NCBI RefSeq assembly: GCF_016648105.1
Contig: NZ_JACVVE010000012.1
Span: forward strand, 62,001 to 126,000
Origin: Pseudomonas sp. S31
GTDB taxonomy: Bacteria > Pseudomonadota > Gammaproteobacteria > Pseudomonadales > Pseudomonadaceae
DNA: 64,000 nt
Reading direction: 5' to 3'
Shown one piece after another: positions 24,945-33,748 of the stretch; position 1 is the first letter of the stretch, and every line of letters begins with the position of its first letter. A program made the position numbers and the translations under genes. Under the pieces are notes generated by a model. It saw only the letters and a program-made list of their open reading frames with translations. It was not told the DNA's origin and ran no database searches.

Positions 24945-25703
24945 TTACAATACCGGGCCAACACTGTTGGGCAAGCTATCGAGTGACCCTTTCATCAGTG
25001 AATGCTGACGTGCGCTGTGTAACATATGTAGGGTTATTTTGCGTACTTCGGCCTTGCTGACTTCGATATGGGCGCGTAGAAGCTGGCACGCGATCTCGCA
25101 GCGTCGATACGCAATGGCGGTCAGAATGGCACCATGCTCCGCATAGGTGGCTTCGATCCTGGGGCGCTGTGTGAAATCCAGTCGCCGGATGATGCGGATC
25201 TTCTCGGTCACCTCGCGATGAATACGGGCCATTTCCCGGTTACCCGTGGCGGCCACCAGTTCGCAGTGAAACGCCTCATCCCACTCTGACACCAGGTTGC
25301 CGTCCTGTTGCCTCTGGCTCTCATCGACCAGCCAGGTACGCCCCAGCCCCCCAAGCACCTCGGCAGGTTCGGCAACTCCCTCGCAGAGCCGCTTGACCGC
25401 TGCCAGTTCCAGCACGATACGCAGATCGTAAAGCTCTTCGAAGCGCTCGAAGTCGAAGGGCACCACTTGCCAGCCACTGCGAAAATGCACTTCAAGGTAG
25501 CCCTCGCGCTCAAGCCGGTAGAGGGCTTGCCGCACGGGGGTGCGACTCACTGACATGCGTGCGGCCACTTCTCCTTCGCTGAAGCGATCGCCCGGCAGCA
25601 GGCGAAACTCGAAGATGTCCTCCTTGATCTGCTGGTAAAGCCGCTCGGCAAGGTTCTCTGGCCGCCCCCTGGCGGCCCTGGTCTCGTTAGTGGAAAGTTG
25701 CAT
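24945..25703 (-). CDS. GntR/FadR-family regulator of urea amidolyase genes
   Basis: The 252-residue protein has a GntR winged helix at residues 17-80 (LAERLYQQIKEDIFEFRLLPGDRFSEGEVAARMSVSRTPVRQALYRLEREG) and an FCD-type all-helical ligand domain (LRIVLELAAVKRLCEG; WDEAFHCELVAATGN; EHGAILTAIAYRR) with histidines suited to metal binding. It is the last gene of the atzF-uca-gntR operon, 9 bp after uca. It probably represses or activates that operon through a palindrome upstream of atzF at 31170-31195. Confidence 0.88.
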   Translation of the reverse strand: MQLSTNETRAARGRPENLAERLYQQIKEDIFEFRLLPGDRFSEGEVAARMSVSRTPVRQALYRLEREGYLEVHFRSGWQVVPFDFERFEELYDLRIVLELAAVKRLCEGVAEPAEVLGGLGRTWLVDESQRQQDGNLVSEWDEAFHCELVAATGNREMARIHREVTEKIRIIRRLDFTQRPRIEATYAEHGAILTAIAYRRCEIACQLLRAHIEVSKAEVRKITLHMLHSARQHSLMKGSLDSLPNSVGPVL

Positions 25704-25712
25704 CGTGCCTCC

Positions 25713-28700
25713 TCAGGCCACGGGGTCCAGCACCATCAGGGTATCACCGGGTGACACGGCCTTGCCGGGCTGGCAGCGCACCGAACGGACCGTTCCGCTC
25801 ACCGGGGCAGTCACCGCCAGCTCCATTTTCATCGCCTCCACCACGATCAACGGTGTACCCGCCTCAACGGCCTCGCCTGGCTGAACCAGAACTTTCCAGA
25901 CGCTGCCACACATTTCTGCACTGACCACGTGAGCGTCCGGATCTTCATCAGTGAAGTCCTGCTGCGCAACCAGGGTCGACTCCGGCCCTTCGTCATCCTG
26001 CCAGCGTGCGACCTCGGCATCGAATGCGTTTTTCTGATGCGCCTGGAACGCGCTGATATCGGCCGCATTGTCAGTGAGGAAGTGCTGGTATTGAGCAAAG
26101 TCGAATACGGACTCTTCGATACGAATCTGTGCACGCCCTTCCCGGAACGACTCACGGAACAGATCGAGCTCGGCTTCACTGACCGGATAGAAGCGGATCT
26201 GGTCGAAGAAGTGCAGCAGCCATGGCTGGCCGTCCTTAAACTGGGCGTTCTTGCCGAAGCGGTTCCAGATCGGCAGGGTTCTCCCCACCAGTTGGTAGCC
26301 ACCAGGTGAGTCCATGCCGTAGATGCACATGTACATGCCGCCGATGCCCACGGTCCCTTCGGCAGTGAAGGTCCTGGCGGGGTTGTACTTCGAGCTGAGC
26401 AGGCGATGACGCGGATCAAGCGGCACGGCGCAGGGGGCATCCAGGTAGACGTCACCCAGGCCCAGGATCAGGTAGGTGGCGTCGAACAGAATGTCACGCA
26501 CCTGCTCGCGGCTGTGCAGGCCATTGGCGCGCTGGATGAAATCGACGTTGTTGGGCAACCAGGGTGCTTCGCTGCGCACGGTCTCGCTGTAACGCTGCAC
26601 CGCTGCCAGGGTCGCGCTGTCCTCGAACGCCATCGGCAGGTGAATGATCCGGGTCGGTACCTTTACCTGATCGACATCGGGGAGCGTGCCTTCCAGGGCC
26701 AGCAGATGCTCGATGAGCGTGCGCTGGTGCAAAACGCGGCTGTTGTAGCGCACCTGCAACGACCGCACGCCTGGAGCCAACTCTTCAATGCCCCGCACAG
26801 GACTGGCCTTGAGCGCCTCCATCAGCAGGTGGACGCGCAGTCTCAAGGCCAGGTCCAGCACGTTGTCGCCGTACTCCATCAATACATAGGCATCCCCAGC
26901 CTGGCGGTAGGTGACATGGGGCCGGGTCGGTGTGGCTGGCAGCTCTGCAAGGACGGTGGCGGAAACCGTGGTGTCGGGAAGCAGGTTGGGCGCGGCCAGG
27001 GAGACCGCCGAGATCGCGGCCAGCGACTCGATACAGCCAAGCTGCGCCTGCTCCAGGCTCTGTGCTTGCTGGAAGCTAATGGGGTGGAAGTGCAGCTTGT
27101 CCCCGGGCTTCAACTGGCCGATCTTCCAGAGTTCCGCCTTGGCGATGGTCACCGGGCAGACGAAACCACCCAGGCTCGGGCCGTCTTTGGCGAGGATGAC
27201 CGGGAAGTCGCCGGTGAAGTTGATCGCGCCAATGGCGTACTCGCAATCATGGACGTTGGAGGGGTGCAAGCCGGCTTCCCCGCCATCGGCCCGTGCCCAG
27301 GTGGGTTTCGGGCCTGACAGCCGGATGCCGAGCCGGTTGGAGTTGTAGTGGACTTCCCACGGGGTGGCGAAGAATGCGTCGATCGCCTCCTGGGTGAAAA
27401 AGTCCGGGGCACCGTGCGGACCATAGAGCACGCCAATGTTCCAGGTCTGGCCGTAGTGCGGGATCAGGCTGTCGTCCAGGGCTTGTGGTGAACTGACCGG
27501 TGCTGGCGTGGTGCATGCCGGCAACTGTGGCTGGGAGATGGCGAGCATATCGGCAGGGCGCAGCGTGCGCCCTGCATGACCGCCGAACTGGCCAAGGGCG
27601 AAGGTGGAGCGACTGCCCAGGTACACCGGCACATCCAGGCCATTACGAACCGCCAGGTAGCTTCGGCAACCCGACTCGGCACGCCCCAGCTTCAGCACCT
27701 GCCCGGCCTTGACGCTGATGGGAGCCCAGTACGGCACGCGCTCACCGTTCAGTTGCGCCGCGCAGTCGGCGCCAGCCAGGGCGATCAGGCAGTCGCTGTG
27801 GAAGCGCAAGGTCGGTCCCTGGAGGGTGAACTCCAGCCCTGCGGCACTCTCGTGGTTACCGACGACGCGATTGGCCAGGCGGAAGGCAAAGTCGTCCATC
27901 GGACCGGAGGGCGGCACCCCGACGTCCCAGTACCCCAGGCGACCGGGGTAATCCTGGACACTCGAATAGGTCCCCGGCTCCAGCACCTCGATCACCTGGG
28001 CTTTGTAGTCGAAGGCATCGAGCAAGCGGGTCCACACCTCGCCACTACGCAGCCGAGGATCGGCGATCACCTGGCGCAGGTAGTCGAGGTTGGTGGCGAT
28101 TCCATGCAACCGGGTCGCTGCCAGGGCTTCCTGCATCTTCGCGATGGCCTGCGCCCGGTCCGGCGCGTGCACGATCAACTTGGCGATCATCGGATCGTAG
28201 AAGGGCGACACTTCGCTGCCGTTGCTGACCCAACCGTCAACCCGCACACCCTCGGGGAAATGCACATCAGTGAGCAGGCCGGGGCTTGGCTGGAAGTTCT
28301 TGAGCGGATCCTCGGCGTAGATCCGCACCTCGATGGCGGCGCCTTTGGGCGCCCGCATCAGCGCCGGCCAATCGATGGCGTCGCCGGCGGCCACCTGCAG
28401 CATGCATTCGATCAGGTCGAGCCCGGTGACCATTTCAGTCACGGGATGCTCGACTTGCAGGCGCGTGTTGACTTCGAGGAAATAAAAGTCGTCGCGTGCT
28501 GCGTCATAGATGAATTCAACGGTGCCGGCGCTGCGGTAATTGACCGACTCGCCAAGCTGGATGGCGGCGGCATGCAGGCGTTCGCGAGTGGTTTGTGGCA
28601 GGTTGGGCGCCGGGGTTTCCTCGACGACTTTCTGGTTGCGCCGCTGCAGCGAGCAATCACGCTCGCCAAGTGCCGCGACCCGGCCAAGGCCATCGCCAAA

Positions 28701-29336
28701 GATCTGCACTTCGACATGCCGCGCATGATCGACGAAGCGTTCCAGGAACACCCCCGCGTCGCTGAAGAACTGCTCGCCCATGCGTTTGACGCTTTCATAG
28801 GCACTGCCCAGTGCGGCGGCGTCAGCACAGCGGGTCAGCCCGATGCCTCCGCCGCCGGCGGTGGTCTTGAGCATCACCGGGTAGCCGATCTGCTGTGCGG
28901 CAGACAGCGCCTCGTCGAGGCTGTGCAGCAACCCGGTGCCCGGAGCCATTGGAACCTTTGCCTCGGCCGCCAACTCGCGAGCCCGGTGCTTGAGACCGAA
29001 CTCCCGGATCTGCTCGCCCGTCGGGCCGATGAAGGCAATGCCCGCGGCTTCGCAGGCATCGGCGAATTCGGCACTTTCCGAGAGGAAACCATAGCCGGGA
29101 TAGATGGCCTGGGCACCGCTCTGGCGGGCGGCATCGAGGATCTTGTCGACACGCAGGTAGCTGTCGGCCGGTTTGTCACCGCCCAGGGCGATGGCGATGT
29201 CGGCATCGAGCACATGCTGTGCATTGCGATCCGGGTCGGCATAGACAGCAACGCTTGTCACGCCAAGGCGCTTGAGGGTGCGGATAGCGCGTACAGCGAT
29301 CTCGCCGCGGTTGGCAATCAGTACGGTGGTGAACAT
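25713..29336 (-). CDS. uca: Urea carboxylase, biotin-dependent
   Basis: The start is set at the ATG at 29336 (MFTTVLIANRGEIAVRAIRTL), the universal biotin carboxylase beginning; the open frame extends 72 codons further without homology. The 1207-residue product has the biotin carboxylase domain (1-450, ATP-grasp motif KTTAGGGGIGL), the carboxyltransferase part related to KipA/KipI (GYWDVGVPPSGPMDDFAFRLANR, GGFVCPVTIAKAELWKIGQL), and the C-terminal biotinyl domain with the modified Lys in VEAMKMEL. It makes allophanate from urea, bicarbonate and ATP. Some relatives prefer guanidine; that cannot be settled from sequence here. Confidence 0.95.
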   Translation of the reverse strand: MFTTVLIANRGEIAVRAIRTLKRLGVTSVAVYADPDRNAQHVLDADIAIALGGDKPADSYLRVDKILDAARQSGAQAIYPGYGFLSESAEFADACEAAGIAFIGPTGEQIREFGLKHRARELAAEAKVPMAPGTGLLHSLDEALSAAQQIGYPVMLKTTAGGGGIGLTRCADAAALGSAYESVKRMGEQFFSDAGVFLERFVDHARHVEVQIFGDGLGRVAALGERDCSLQRRNQKVVEETPAPNLPQTTRERLHAAAIQLGESVNYRSAGTVEFIYDAARDDFYFLEVNTRLQVEHPVTEMVTGLDLIECMLQVAAGDAIDWPALMRAPKGAAIEVRIYAEDPLKNFQPSPGLLTDVHFPEGVRVDGWVSNGSEVSPFYDPMIAKLIVHAPDRAQAIAKMQEALAATRLHGIATNLDYLRQVIADPRLRSGEVWTRLLDAFDYKAQVIEVLEPGTYSSVQDYPGRLGYWDVGVPPSGPMDDFAFRLANRVVGNHESAAGLEFTLQGPTLRFHSDCLIALAGADCAAQLNGERVPYWAPISVKAGQVLKLGRAESGCRSYLAVRNGLDVPVYLGSRSTFALGQFGGHAGRTLRPADMLAISQPQLPACTTPAPVSSPQALDDSLIPHYGQTWNIGVLYGPHGAPDFFTQEAIDAFFATPWEVHYNSNRLGIRLSGPKPTWARADGGEAGLHPSNVHDCEYAIGAINFTGDFPVILAKDGPSLGGFVCPVTIAKAELWKIGQLKPGDKLHFHPISFQQAQSLEQAQLGCIESLAAISAVSLAAPNLLPDTTVSATVLAELPATPTRPHVTYRQAGDAYVLMEYGDNVLDLALRLRVHLLMEALKASPVRGIEELAPGVRSLQVRYNSRVLHQRTLIEHLLALEGTLPDVDQVKVPTRIIHLPMAFEDSATLAAVQRYSETVRSEAPWLPNNVDFIQRANGLHSREQVRDILFDATYLILGLGDVYLDAPCAVPLDPRHRLLSSKYNPARTFTAEGTVGIGGMYMCIYGMDSPGGYQLVGRTLPIWNRFGKNAQFKDGQPWLLHFFDQIRFYPVSEAELDLFRESFREGRAQIRIEESVFDFAQYQHFLTDNAADISAFQAHQKNAFDAEVARWQDDEGPESTLVAQQDFTDEDPDAHVVSAEMCGSVWKVLVQPGEAVEAGTPLIVVEAMKMELAVTAPVSGTVRSVRCQPGKAVSPGDTLMVLDPVA

Positions 29337-29346
29337 GGCGGTTTCC

Positions 29347-31161
29347 TCAAGCAGGTTTGCGGCTGGCGATAAAGGCGCGCCATCCACCGAATGGGGTGAT
29401 GTCTTCAGCGTTTTCCAGCGCCAGGGGCTCGCAGATGAATCCCTTGACCCAACGGCCGTCCGCCAGTTGCAGGTTGCCGATACCGAGGGGCGGAGGGATC
29501 TCGGCGACGAATTCGCCAAAGCGTGCCAGCGGGATATCCCACAGCTCGACAATGATCGAGGCGCCTTCAGCGGCCCTGGCCAATCCGGGCTTGGGGGGCA
29601 CCGAGCCCGGCAGGGCGAAGAGGCGGTAATCCGCTGCGGTCAGGGTCTGCTCCACAAGCACCGCGTTGCGGTTGCGCAGTTGGAAATTCAGCGGCATCCC
29701 GGTCAGATGCGCGCCGACGACGGCGAGCCGGACGCTGCCGGGTGCTTGCGGCTGTTCGATAACGAGGGGCCGTGACCGGCCGGTGCACCCCAAGGGCAGG
29801 TCGAATGCCGTCTGCAAACGCTTGCCCAGCGAAGCCAGCGCGAGATCGTGCCAGGCCGGGGCCAGCAAGGTGATGCCCGCTGGCAATCCATCGCCGCGCA
29901 GGCCGGCCGGCAGGGCCAATGCACTGAGGTCGGCGAGGTTGGTGAAATTGGTGTAAGTCCCGAATTGCGAGTTGAACAGGATCGGCTCGACCTTCATTTC
30001 TTCGAGCGTGCGCAAGGTTGGCGACGTCGGCACCACGAGCGCATCAAAGCCTTCCAGTGCCTTGTTGATGGCTCTGCTCAACTCCGCGCGCAGGTACTCG
30101 GCGCGATAGACATCACACGCGTCGTACGTGTAGCCGTTCTCGACGACGCTGCGCACGACAGGGTCGATGGCTTGCGGCGAGGATTTCAGCATCGACGTCA
30201 ATGCCACGGTCCGCTCGGCCACCCAGGGACCCTGGTAGAGCTGCTCGGCCAATTGACGGAACGGCGTGAAATCAATCGGCACCAACGTCATGCCAAGGTC
30301 GCGCAGTCGTTGCAGTGTCTTCTCGAAAACCGCCTGGTTCTGCTGGTCGCCAAAGAACTCCAGCGTATCGGGGATCGCCAAGCGTGGCGTGCTGCCGATC
30401 GCGACCGGGGCAGTCGCCGGGTTGGTGCGAGAGTAGGCATCGGCGGCATCGTAGCCCCCGGCAATCTGTGCAACGCATTCGGCATCCTCGACCGTCAAGG
30501 CGAAGACCGAAACACAATCCAGGGTACGGCAGGCAGGCACCACGCCCGTAGTGGGCAGCCAGCCCTTGGTGGGCTTCAGGCCGACAATATTATTGAAACC
30601 TGCCGGCACACGCCCGGAGCCGGCCGTGTCGGTGCCCAGCGAAAACGCAACCAGCCCTCGAGCAACCACGGACGCAGACCCGGAACTGGAGCCGCCACTG
30701 ACGTAATCCGCATTGAAGGTATTCGGCACCGCACCGAACGGCGAGCGGGTACCCACCAGGCCGGTGGCGAATTGGTCCAGGTTGGTCTTGCCGATCAGCA
30801 CGGCGCCGGCCGCCTGCAACCTGGACACGACGGTTGCGTCCTGTTCGGGCTGGTAAGCGAACTCCGGGCACGCCGCACTGGTTTGCCAGCCTGCCGCGTC
30901 GATGTTGTCTTTTACCGCGAAGGGGACGCCATAGAGTGGCAACTTGCTGAAGTCGCCCTGGGCCACTTCCAGTTGTTCAGCCAAGCCTGCAAGCCGCTGG
31001 GCCAGTTGTTCGGGAGATGCGAGCGTGATCCAGGCTGAATCGACCCCTTGAGCCTGTTGGAGCAGCTCAAAAAGTACGCTGGGACTCAATGCCTCCTGGC
31101 GATAAGCGTGCTGCCAGTCGTGAAGGGTCCAGCCGAGGGTGGGCATCGAACGAAGTTGCAT
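29347..31161 (-). CDS. atzF: Allophanate hydrolase
   Basis: The start at 31161 is preferred because GGAG lies 6 bp upstream; an ATG 12 bp further up is possible. The 604-residue protein is an amidase-signature enzyme with the Lys in VPFAVKDNIDAAG, GGSSSGSASVVARG and the nucleophile region GTDTAGSGRVPAGF forming the Ser-cisSer-Lys triad. A C-terminal domain of about 130 residues follows, as in DUR1,2-type allophanate hydrolases. It splits allophanate into two ammonia and two carbon dioxide. With uca, 10 bp downstream, it forms a complete ATP-dependent urea-degrading pathway. Confidence 0.95.
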   Translation of the reverse strand: MQLRSMPTLGWTLHDWQHAYRQEALSPSVLFELLQQAQGVDSAWITLASPEQLAQRLAGLAEQLEVAQGDFSKLPLYGVPFAVKDNIDAAGWQTSAACPEFAYQPEQDATVVSRLQAAGAVLIGKTNLDQFATGLVGTRSPFGAVPNTFNADYVSGGSSSGSASVVARGLVAFSLGTDTAGSGRVPAGFNNIVGLKPTKGWLPTTGVVPACRTLDCVSVFALTVEDAECVAQIAGGYDAADAYSRTNPATAPVAIGSTPRLAIPDTLEFFGDQQNQAVFEKTLQRLRDLGMTLVPIDFTPFRQLAEQLYQGPWVAERTVALTSMLKSSPQAIDPVVRSVVENGYTYDACDVYRAEYLRAELSRAINKALEGFDALVVPTSPTLRTLEEMKVEPILFNSQFGTYTNFTNLADLSALALPAGLRGDGLPAGITLLAPAWHDLALASLGKRLQTAFDLPLGCTGRSRPLVIEQPQAPGSVRLAVVGAHLTGMPLNFQLRNRNAVLVEQTLTAADYRLFALPGSVPPKPGLARAAEGASIIVELWDIPLARFGEFVAEIPPPLGIGNLQLADGRWVKGFICEPLALENAEDITPFGGWRAFIASRKPA

Positions 31162-31169
31162 ACGGAGCT

Positions 31170-31195
31170 CCATCTTGTATCCAAGTTTGGATTCC
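31170..31195. promoter_or_regulatory. Palindromic element upstream of atzF, likely GntR operator
   Basis: TTGTATCCAA overlaps the perfect 14-bp dyad ATCCAAGTTTGGAT. FCD-type GntR regulators often bind TTGTATNCAA-like sites. It lies within 30 bp of the start of the operon that ends with a gntR gene. Confidence 0.5.
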
Positions 31196-31749
31196 TCCTC
31201 AGCAAGCTCCGGGCCATGTAGCTACAGCCCTCTTAGATCGTGGTCTCCAGGGCATTTCGGGGATTTTCGCCTGACTGATTTGCTGCGATGTGGTGCACGG
31301 TAAAGATTCAATGCCCCCTAACCGGGCTCGCAACTTCATCGTCGCCGCCAGCCACCTTATCAAGCGGATGCCGACTTTCCGTGACCTCAGCACCGTCTGC
31401 TCTGGGTCGATAACGGCCTTTCGTTAACGACTGCAATCGACCCATTGTAGACATTGCTAAACCACCAGCGCGCGTGTTGAAAAAGCAACAAGTGGTGCCA
31501 GACAGAAAAGGAAGGCTTCTTTTCACCCAAGTACTGCGGCTAATGCGTCAGGCGCTCCTCCTCCAGAACACCAAGGGCCGCGCGCGCGCGATGCAAGCGG
31601 AGCTGCCCTTTTCAGACTGAGGCATCTCGCCTCCGCTAGCGACCGCGCTCCCGATTCGATTAAACCGAACCCTCTACATTCCCTTTAGCGCATGCCAACG
31701 CCAGCCTTACTGATCATGGTGAAGATCAGTTACTCAGCTGGATTTCGCC
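31196..31749. other. Non-coding region between the cargo operon and the mating-pore operon
   Basis: About 550 bp that must hold the divergent promoters of the urea cargo (leftward) and of the transfer operon (rightward). I see no credible gene. A hairpin CTGATC/GATCAG at 31710-31729 lies 20 bp before the first transfer gene. Confidence 0.5.
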
Positions 31750-32085
31750 ATGATGCTTTCCCCCTACCCCTTACTTATAACCTGCTTGGTTGCCCTCACG
31801 GCTGCCGCTCAGGACGTGCGCGAGCGTTCGGACTTCAGCCTGATGCAGCGGCAGATCGATGCCCTTGAGCTGTTGGCTGATCGAGCACGTTACAGCGCTA
31901 CCGACACTGACCGAGCTCGTTATCGCTTCGACTACCCCAGGTTGACTGCAGACTTGGAGCGCGTGCGGCACGGCATCAACAACTATCTGTCGCCCTCACG
32001 CGCGCAGCCGGCCGATCTGGTCGAACTGGCTGGTGACTATCGTGCTGAAGCACATGAGCCGAGTCTCTCCAATGAGCATGACTGA
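31750..32085 (+). CDS. RAQPRD-family ICE protein (TIGR01690)
   Basis: The 111-residue exported protein starts with a signal peptide (MLSPYPLLITCLVALTAAAQ), followed by a helical domain (RSDFSLMQRQIDALELLADRARYSATDTDRARYRFDYPRL) and the motif that gives the family its name, here in the form SRAQPADLVELAGDYR. It opens the main mating-pore operon. It overlaps the next gene. Confidence 0.85.
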   Translation: MMLSPYPLLITCLVALTAAAQDVRERSDFSLMQRQIDALELLADRARYSATDTDRARYRFDYPRLTADLERVRHGINNYLSPSRAQPADLVELAGDYRAEAHEPSLSNEHD

Positions 32086-32311
32086 CGCTCAACTCAGCGC
32101 GTTTTCTGCCGTTGCCGGGTTTAACCCGCAGCTCAGTTCGGCGCTGTGGCGCTCATCGGTGCTAGTGCTCGCATTGCTCTGGTGCGCCTGGGCGCTGTGG
32201 ACTGGCTACCGCGGCTGGGCCGCTGGCAACGTCACATTCGGTGCACTCGGCGGTAGCACGCTACGCCTGACACTCGCGCTGATCGTGCTGATGTTTTTCA
32301 TGCTGTCGTGA
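32072..32311 (+). CDS. TIGR03758 (PFL_4701) family membrane protein
   Basis: The start is placed at 32072 (MSMTDAQLSAFSAVAGFNPQ); upstream in-frame starts exist but overlap the RAQPRD gene more. The 79-residue product has two transmembrane segments (SSVLVLALLWCAWALWTGY and LRLTLALIVLMFFML). It probably acts as a small inner-membrane pore component, like the pilin-sized or TraL-sized proteins of related systems. Confidence 0.82.
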   Translation: MSMTDAQLSAFSAVAGFNPQLSSALWRSSVLVLALLWCAWALWTGYRGWAAGNVTFGALGGSTLRLTLALIVLMFFMLS

Positions 32312-32326
32312 ATTGGAGGCCTTGCC

Positions 32327-32704
32327 ATGAATACCTCACGCCGTTGCCATCGCCCGCTTCTCAAGCTGCGGGCCACCTGCTCGAAAGCCCTGTTCGTCGG
32401 CATGGTGCTGCTGAGTTCGGCGCTCGCTTGGGCTGACCTGCCGACCATGGAAGCCCCCTCCCGCGGCGAAGGCTCTGGGCTAATCGACACCATCAAAAAC
32501 TATGCCTACGACGGCGGCATCCTGCTCGGCCTGTTGATCGCCACCCTCGCCTTCCTCGGCGTGGCCTGGCATTCACTCACCGTCTACGCCGACGTGCAGA
32601 ACCAGCGCAAAACCTGGAAGGACCTTGGTGCCGTGGTTGGCGTCGGCGCGCTGCTAGTGGTGGTGATCCTGTGGTTCCTCACCAAAGCCGCGACGATTCT
32701 GTGA
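32327..32704 (+). CDS. TIGR03745 (PFL_4702) family membrane protein
   Basis: The 125-residue protein has a signal sequence (LFVGMVLLSSALAWADLP), then a membrane segment (GGILLGLLIATLAFLGVAWHSL) and a C-terminal one (VVGVGALLVVVILWFLTKAATIL). Size and layout are like conjugative pilins of the VirB2 type, and I regard it as a good pilin candidate, but that is inference from topology. Confidence 0.85.
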   Translation: MNTSRRCHRPLLKLRATCSKALFVGMVLLSSALAWADLPTMEAPSRGEGSGLIDTIKNYAYDGGILLGLLIATLAFLGVAWHSLTVYADVQNQRKTWKDLGAVVGVGALLVVVILWFLTKAATIL

Positions 32705-32711
32705 GGTCATC

Positions 32712-33113
32712 ATGTCCGACACTCCAGCCACCCTGCCTGACGGCACGCTGACCTTCCTGCCTGAACGCCTCAACCGTGACCCGGCAGTCCTGCGTGGTCT
32801 CACTAACGACGAGATGTGGGTCGCTTTGAGCGCCGGTACCGGGCTGGGTGTGATTCTCGGCGCACCGCTGGCGGTGGCCACTGCTTCCATCGCCACCCTC
32901 CCCACCTGCATGTTCCTGTGCATGGCATTGGTGTTGCTCGGCGGCGGCAAGCTGCTGCGCCGTGCCAAGCGTGCTCGCCCCGAGACCTGGTTGTACCGGC
33001 GCCTGCAGTGGCACCTGGCGGTGCATTGGGGCATCAGTTCGCACCAACTGATCCTGCATTCGGGGCCGTGGACCGTGCGCCGGACTCGCCGGCATAGGAG
33101 GGCCAACCCATGA
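32712..33113 (+). CDS. TIGR03750 family conjugal transfer protein
   Basis: The 133-residue protein has a short N-terminal cytoplasmic part (LPDGTLTFLPERLNRDPAVLRGLTNDE), two adjacent membrane segments (VALSAGTGLGVILGAPLAVAT and LPTCMFLCMALVLLGGGKL) and a basic C-terminus. This is similar to TraL/VirB3-type pore proteins. It overlaps the next gene by 4 bp. Confidence 0.85.
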   Translation: MSDTPATLPDGTLTFLPERLNRDPAVLRGLTNDEMWVALSAGTGLGVILGAPLAVATASIATLPTCMFLCMALVLLGGGKLLRRAKRARPETWLYRRLQWHLAVHWGISSHQLILHSGPWTVRRTRRHRRANP

Positions 33114-33748
33114 GCCGCTTCCGCAACAAAGTGGATGCGCAGCAGGCGCACATCTTCAGCCTGCGTTTGGCCGTGGCCACCCTGGCGCTGCTGTGCGGCG
33201 GACTGTGGTACGGCTGGCAGGCCGCACCCTCCGAGCTGACCATCCATGTGCCGCCCGATCTACGTTCCGGCAGCACACGTAAATGGTGGGATGTACCGCC
33301 AGAGAACATCTACGCCTTCGCGCTGTACATCTTCGGCCAGCTCAACCGCTGGCCCACCGACGGTGAAGTCGACTACCACCGTGCCATCTTTGCCCTGCAG
33401 CCCTACCTGACACCCGCGTGCAAGACGTTCTTCGACGGCGACTTCGAATATCGTAAGGCCGCCGGCGAGCTGCGCGGCCGGGTGCGTGGCGTATACGAAG
33501 TACTGGGCCGCGGTTACAGCGACGACCCCGACTTGCGTGTGAAGCAGCTGGATAAGCACAGCTGGCTGGTCAAGCTCGACCTCAACGCCGACGAGTACTA
33601 CGCCGCCGAGCCGGTGAAGCGCGTAGTCGTGCGCTATCCGCTGCGGGTGGTGCGCTTCGACGTCGACCCCGAGCGCAACAAATGGGGTTTCGCCCTGGAC
33701 TGCTACGAAGGCACACCGCAGAAGCTGACGCTGCCGGGAGGTACGTGA
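33110..33748 (+). CDS. TIGR03746 (PFL_4703) family conjugal transfer protein, TraE-like
   Basis: The 212-residue protein has one membrane segment near the N-terminus (LRLAVATLALLCGGLWYGW), then a periplasmic domain (ENIYAFALYIFGQLNRWPTDGEVDYHRAIFALQPYLTP, and VKRVVVRYPLRVVRFDVDPERNKWGFALDCYEG). Layout and position correspond to TraE/VirB5-8-like proteins of related mating-pore systems. It shares an ATGA overlap with the next gene. Confidence 0.85.
   Translation: MSRFRNKVDAQQAHIFSLRLAVATLALLCGGLWYGWQAAPSELTIHVPPDLRSGSTRKWWDVPPENIYAFALYIFGQLNRWPTDGEVDYHRAIFALQPYLTPACKTFFDGDFEYRKAAGELRGRVRGVYEVLGRGYSDDPDLRVKQLDKHSWLVKLDLNADEYYAAEPVKRVVVRYPLRVVRFDVDPERNKWGFALDCYEGTPQKLTLPGGT

Noticed and set aside
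27576..29372. 598-codon plus-strand open frame across the urea carboxylase gene
   Set aside because: It is antisense to a strongly conserved enzyme and has a Gly, Arg and His-rich composition typical of antisense frames in GC-rich DNA.
29848..31038. 396-codon plus-strand frame opposite atzF
   Set aside because: Antisense shadow of allophanate hydrolase.
31174..31330. Guanidine-I (ykkC) riboswitch upstream of atzF
   Set aside because: I looked for the conserved core of that riboswitch on the minus strand and did not find it; only a GntR-type palindrome is present.
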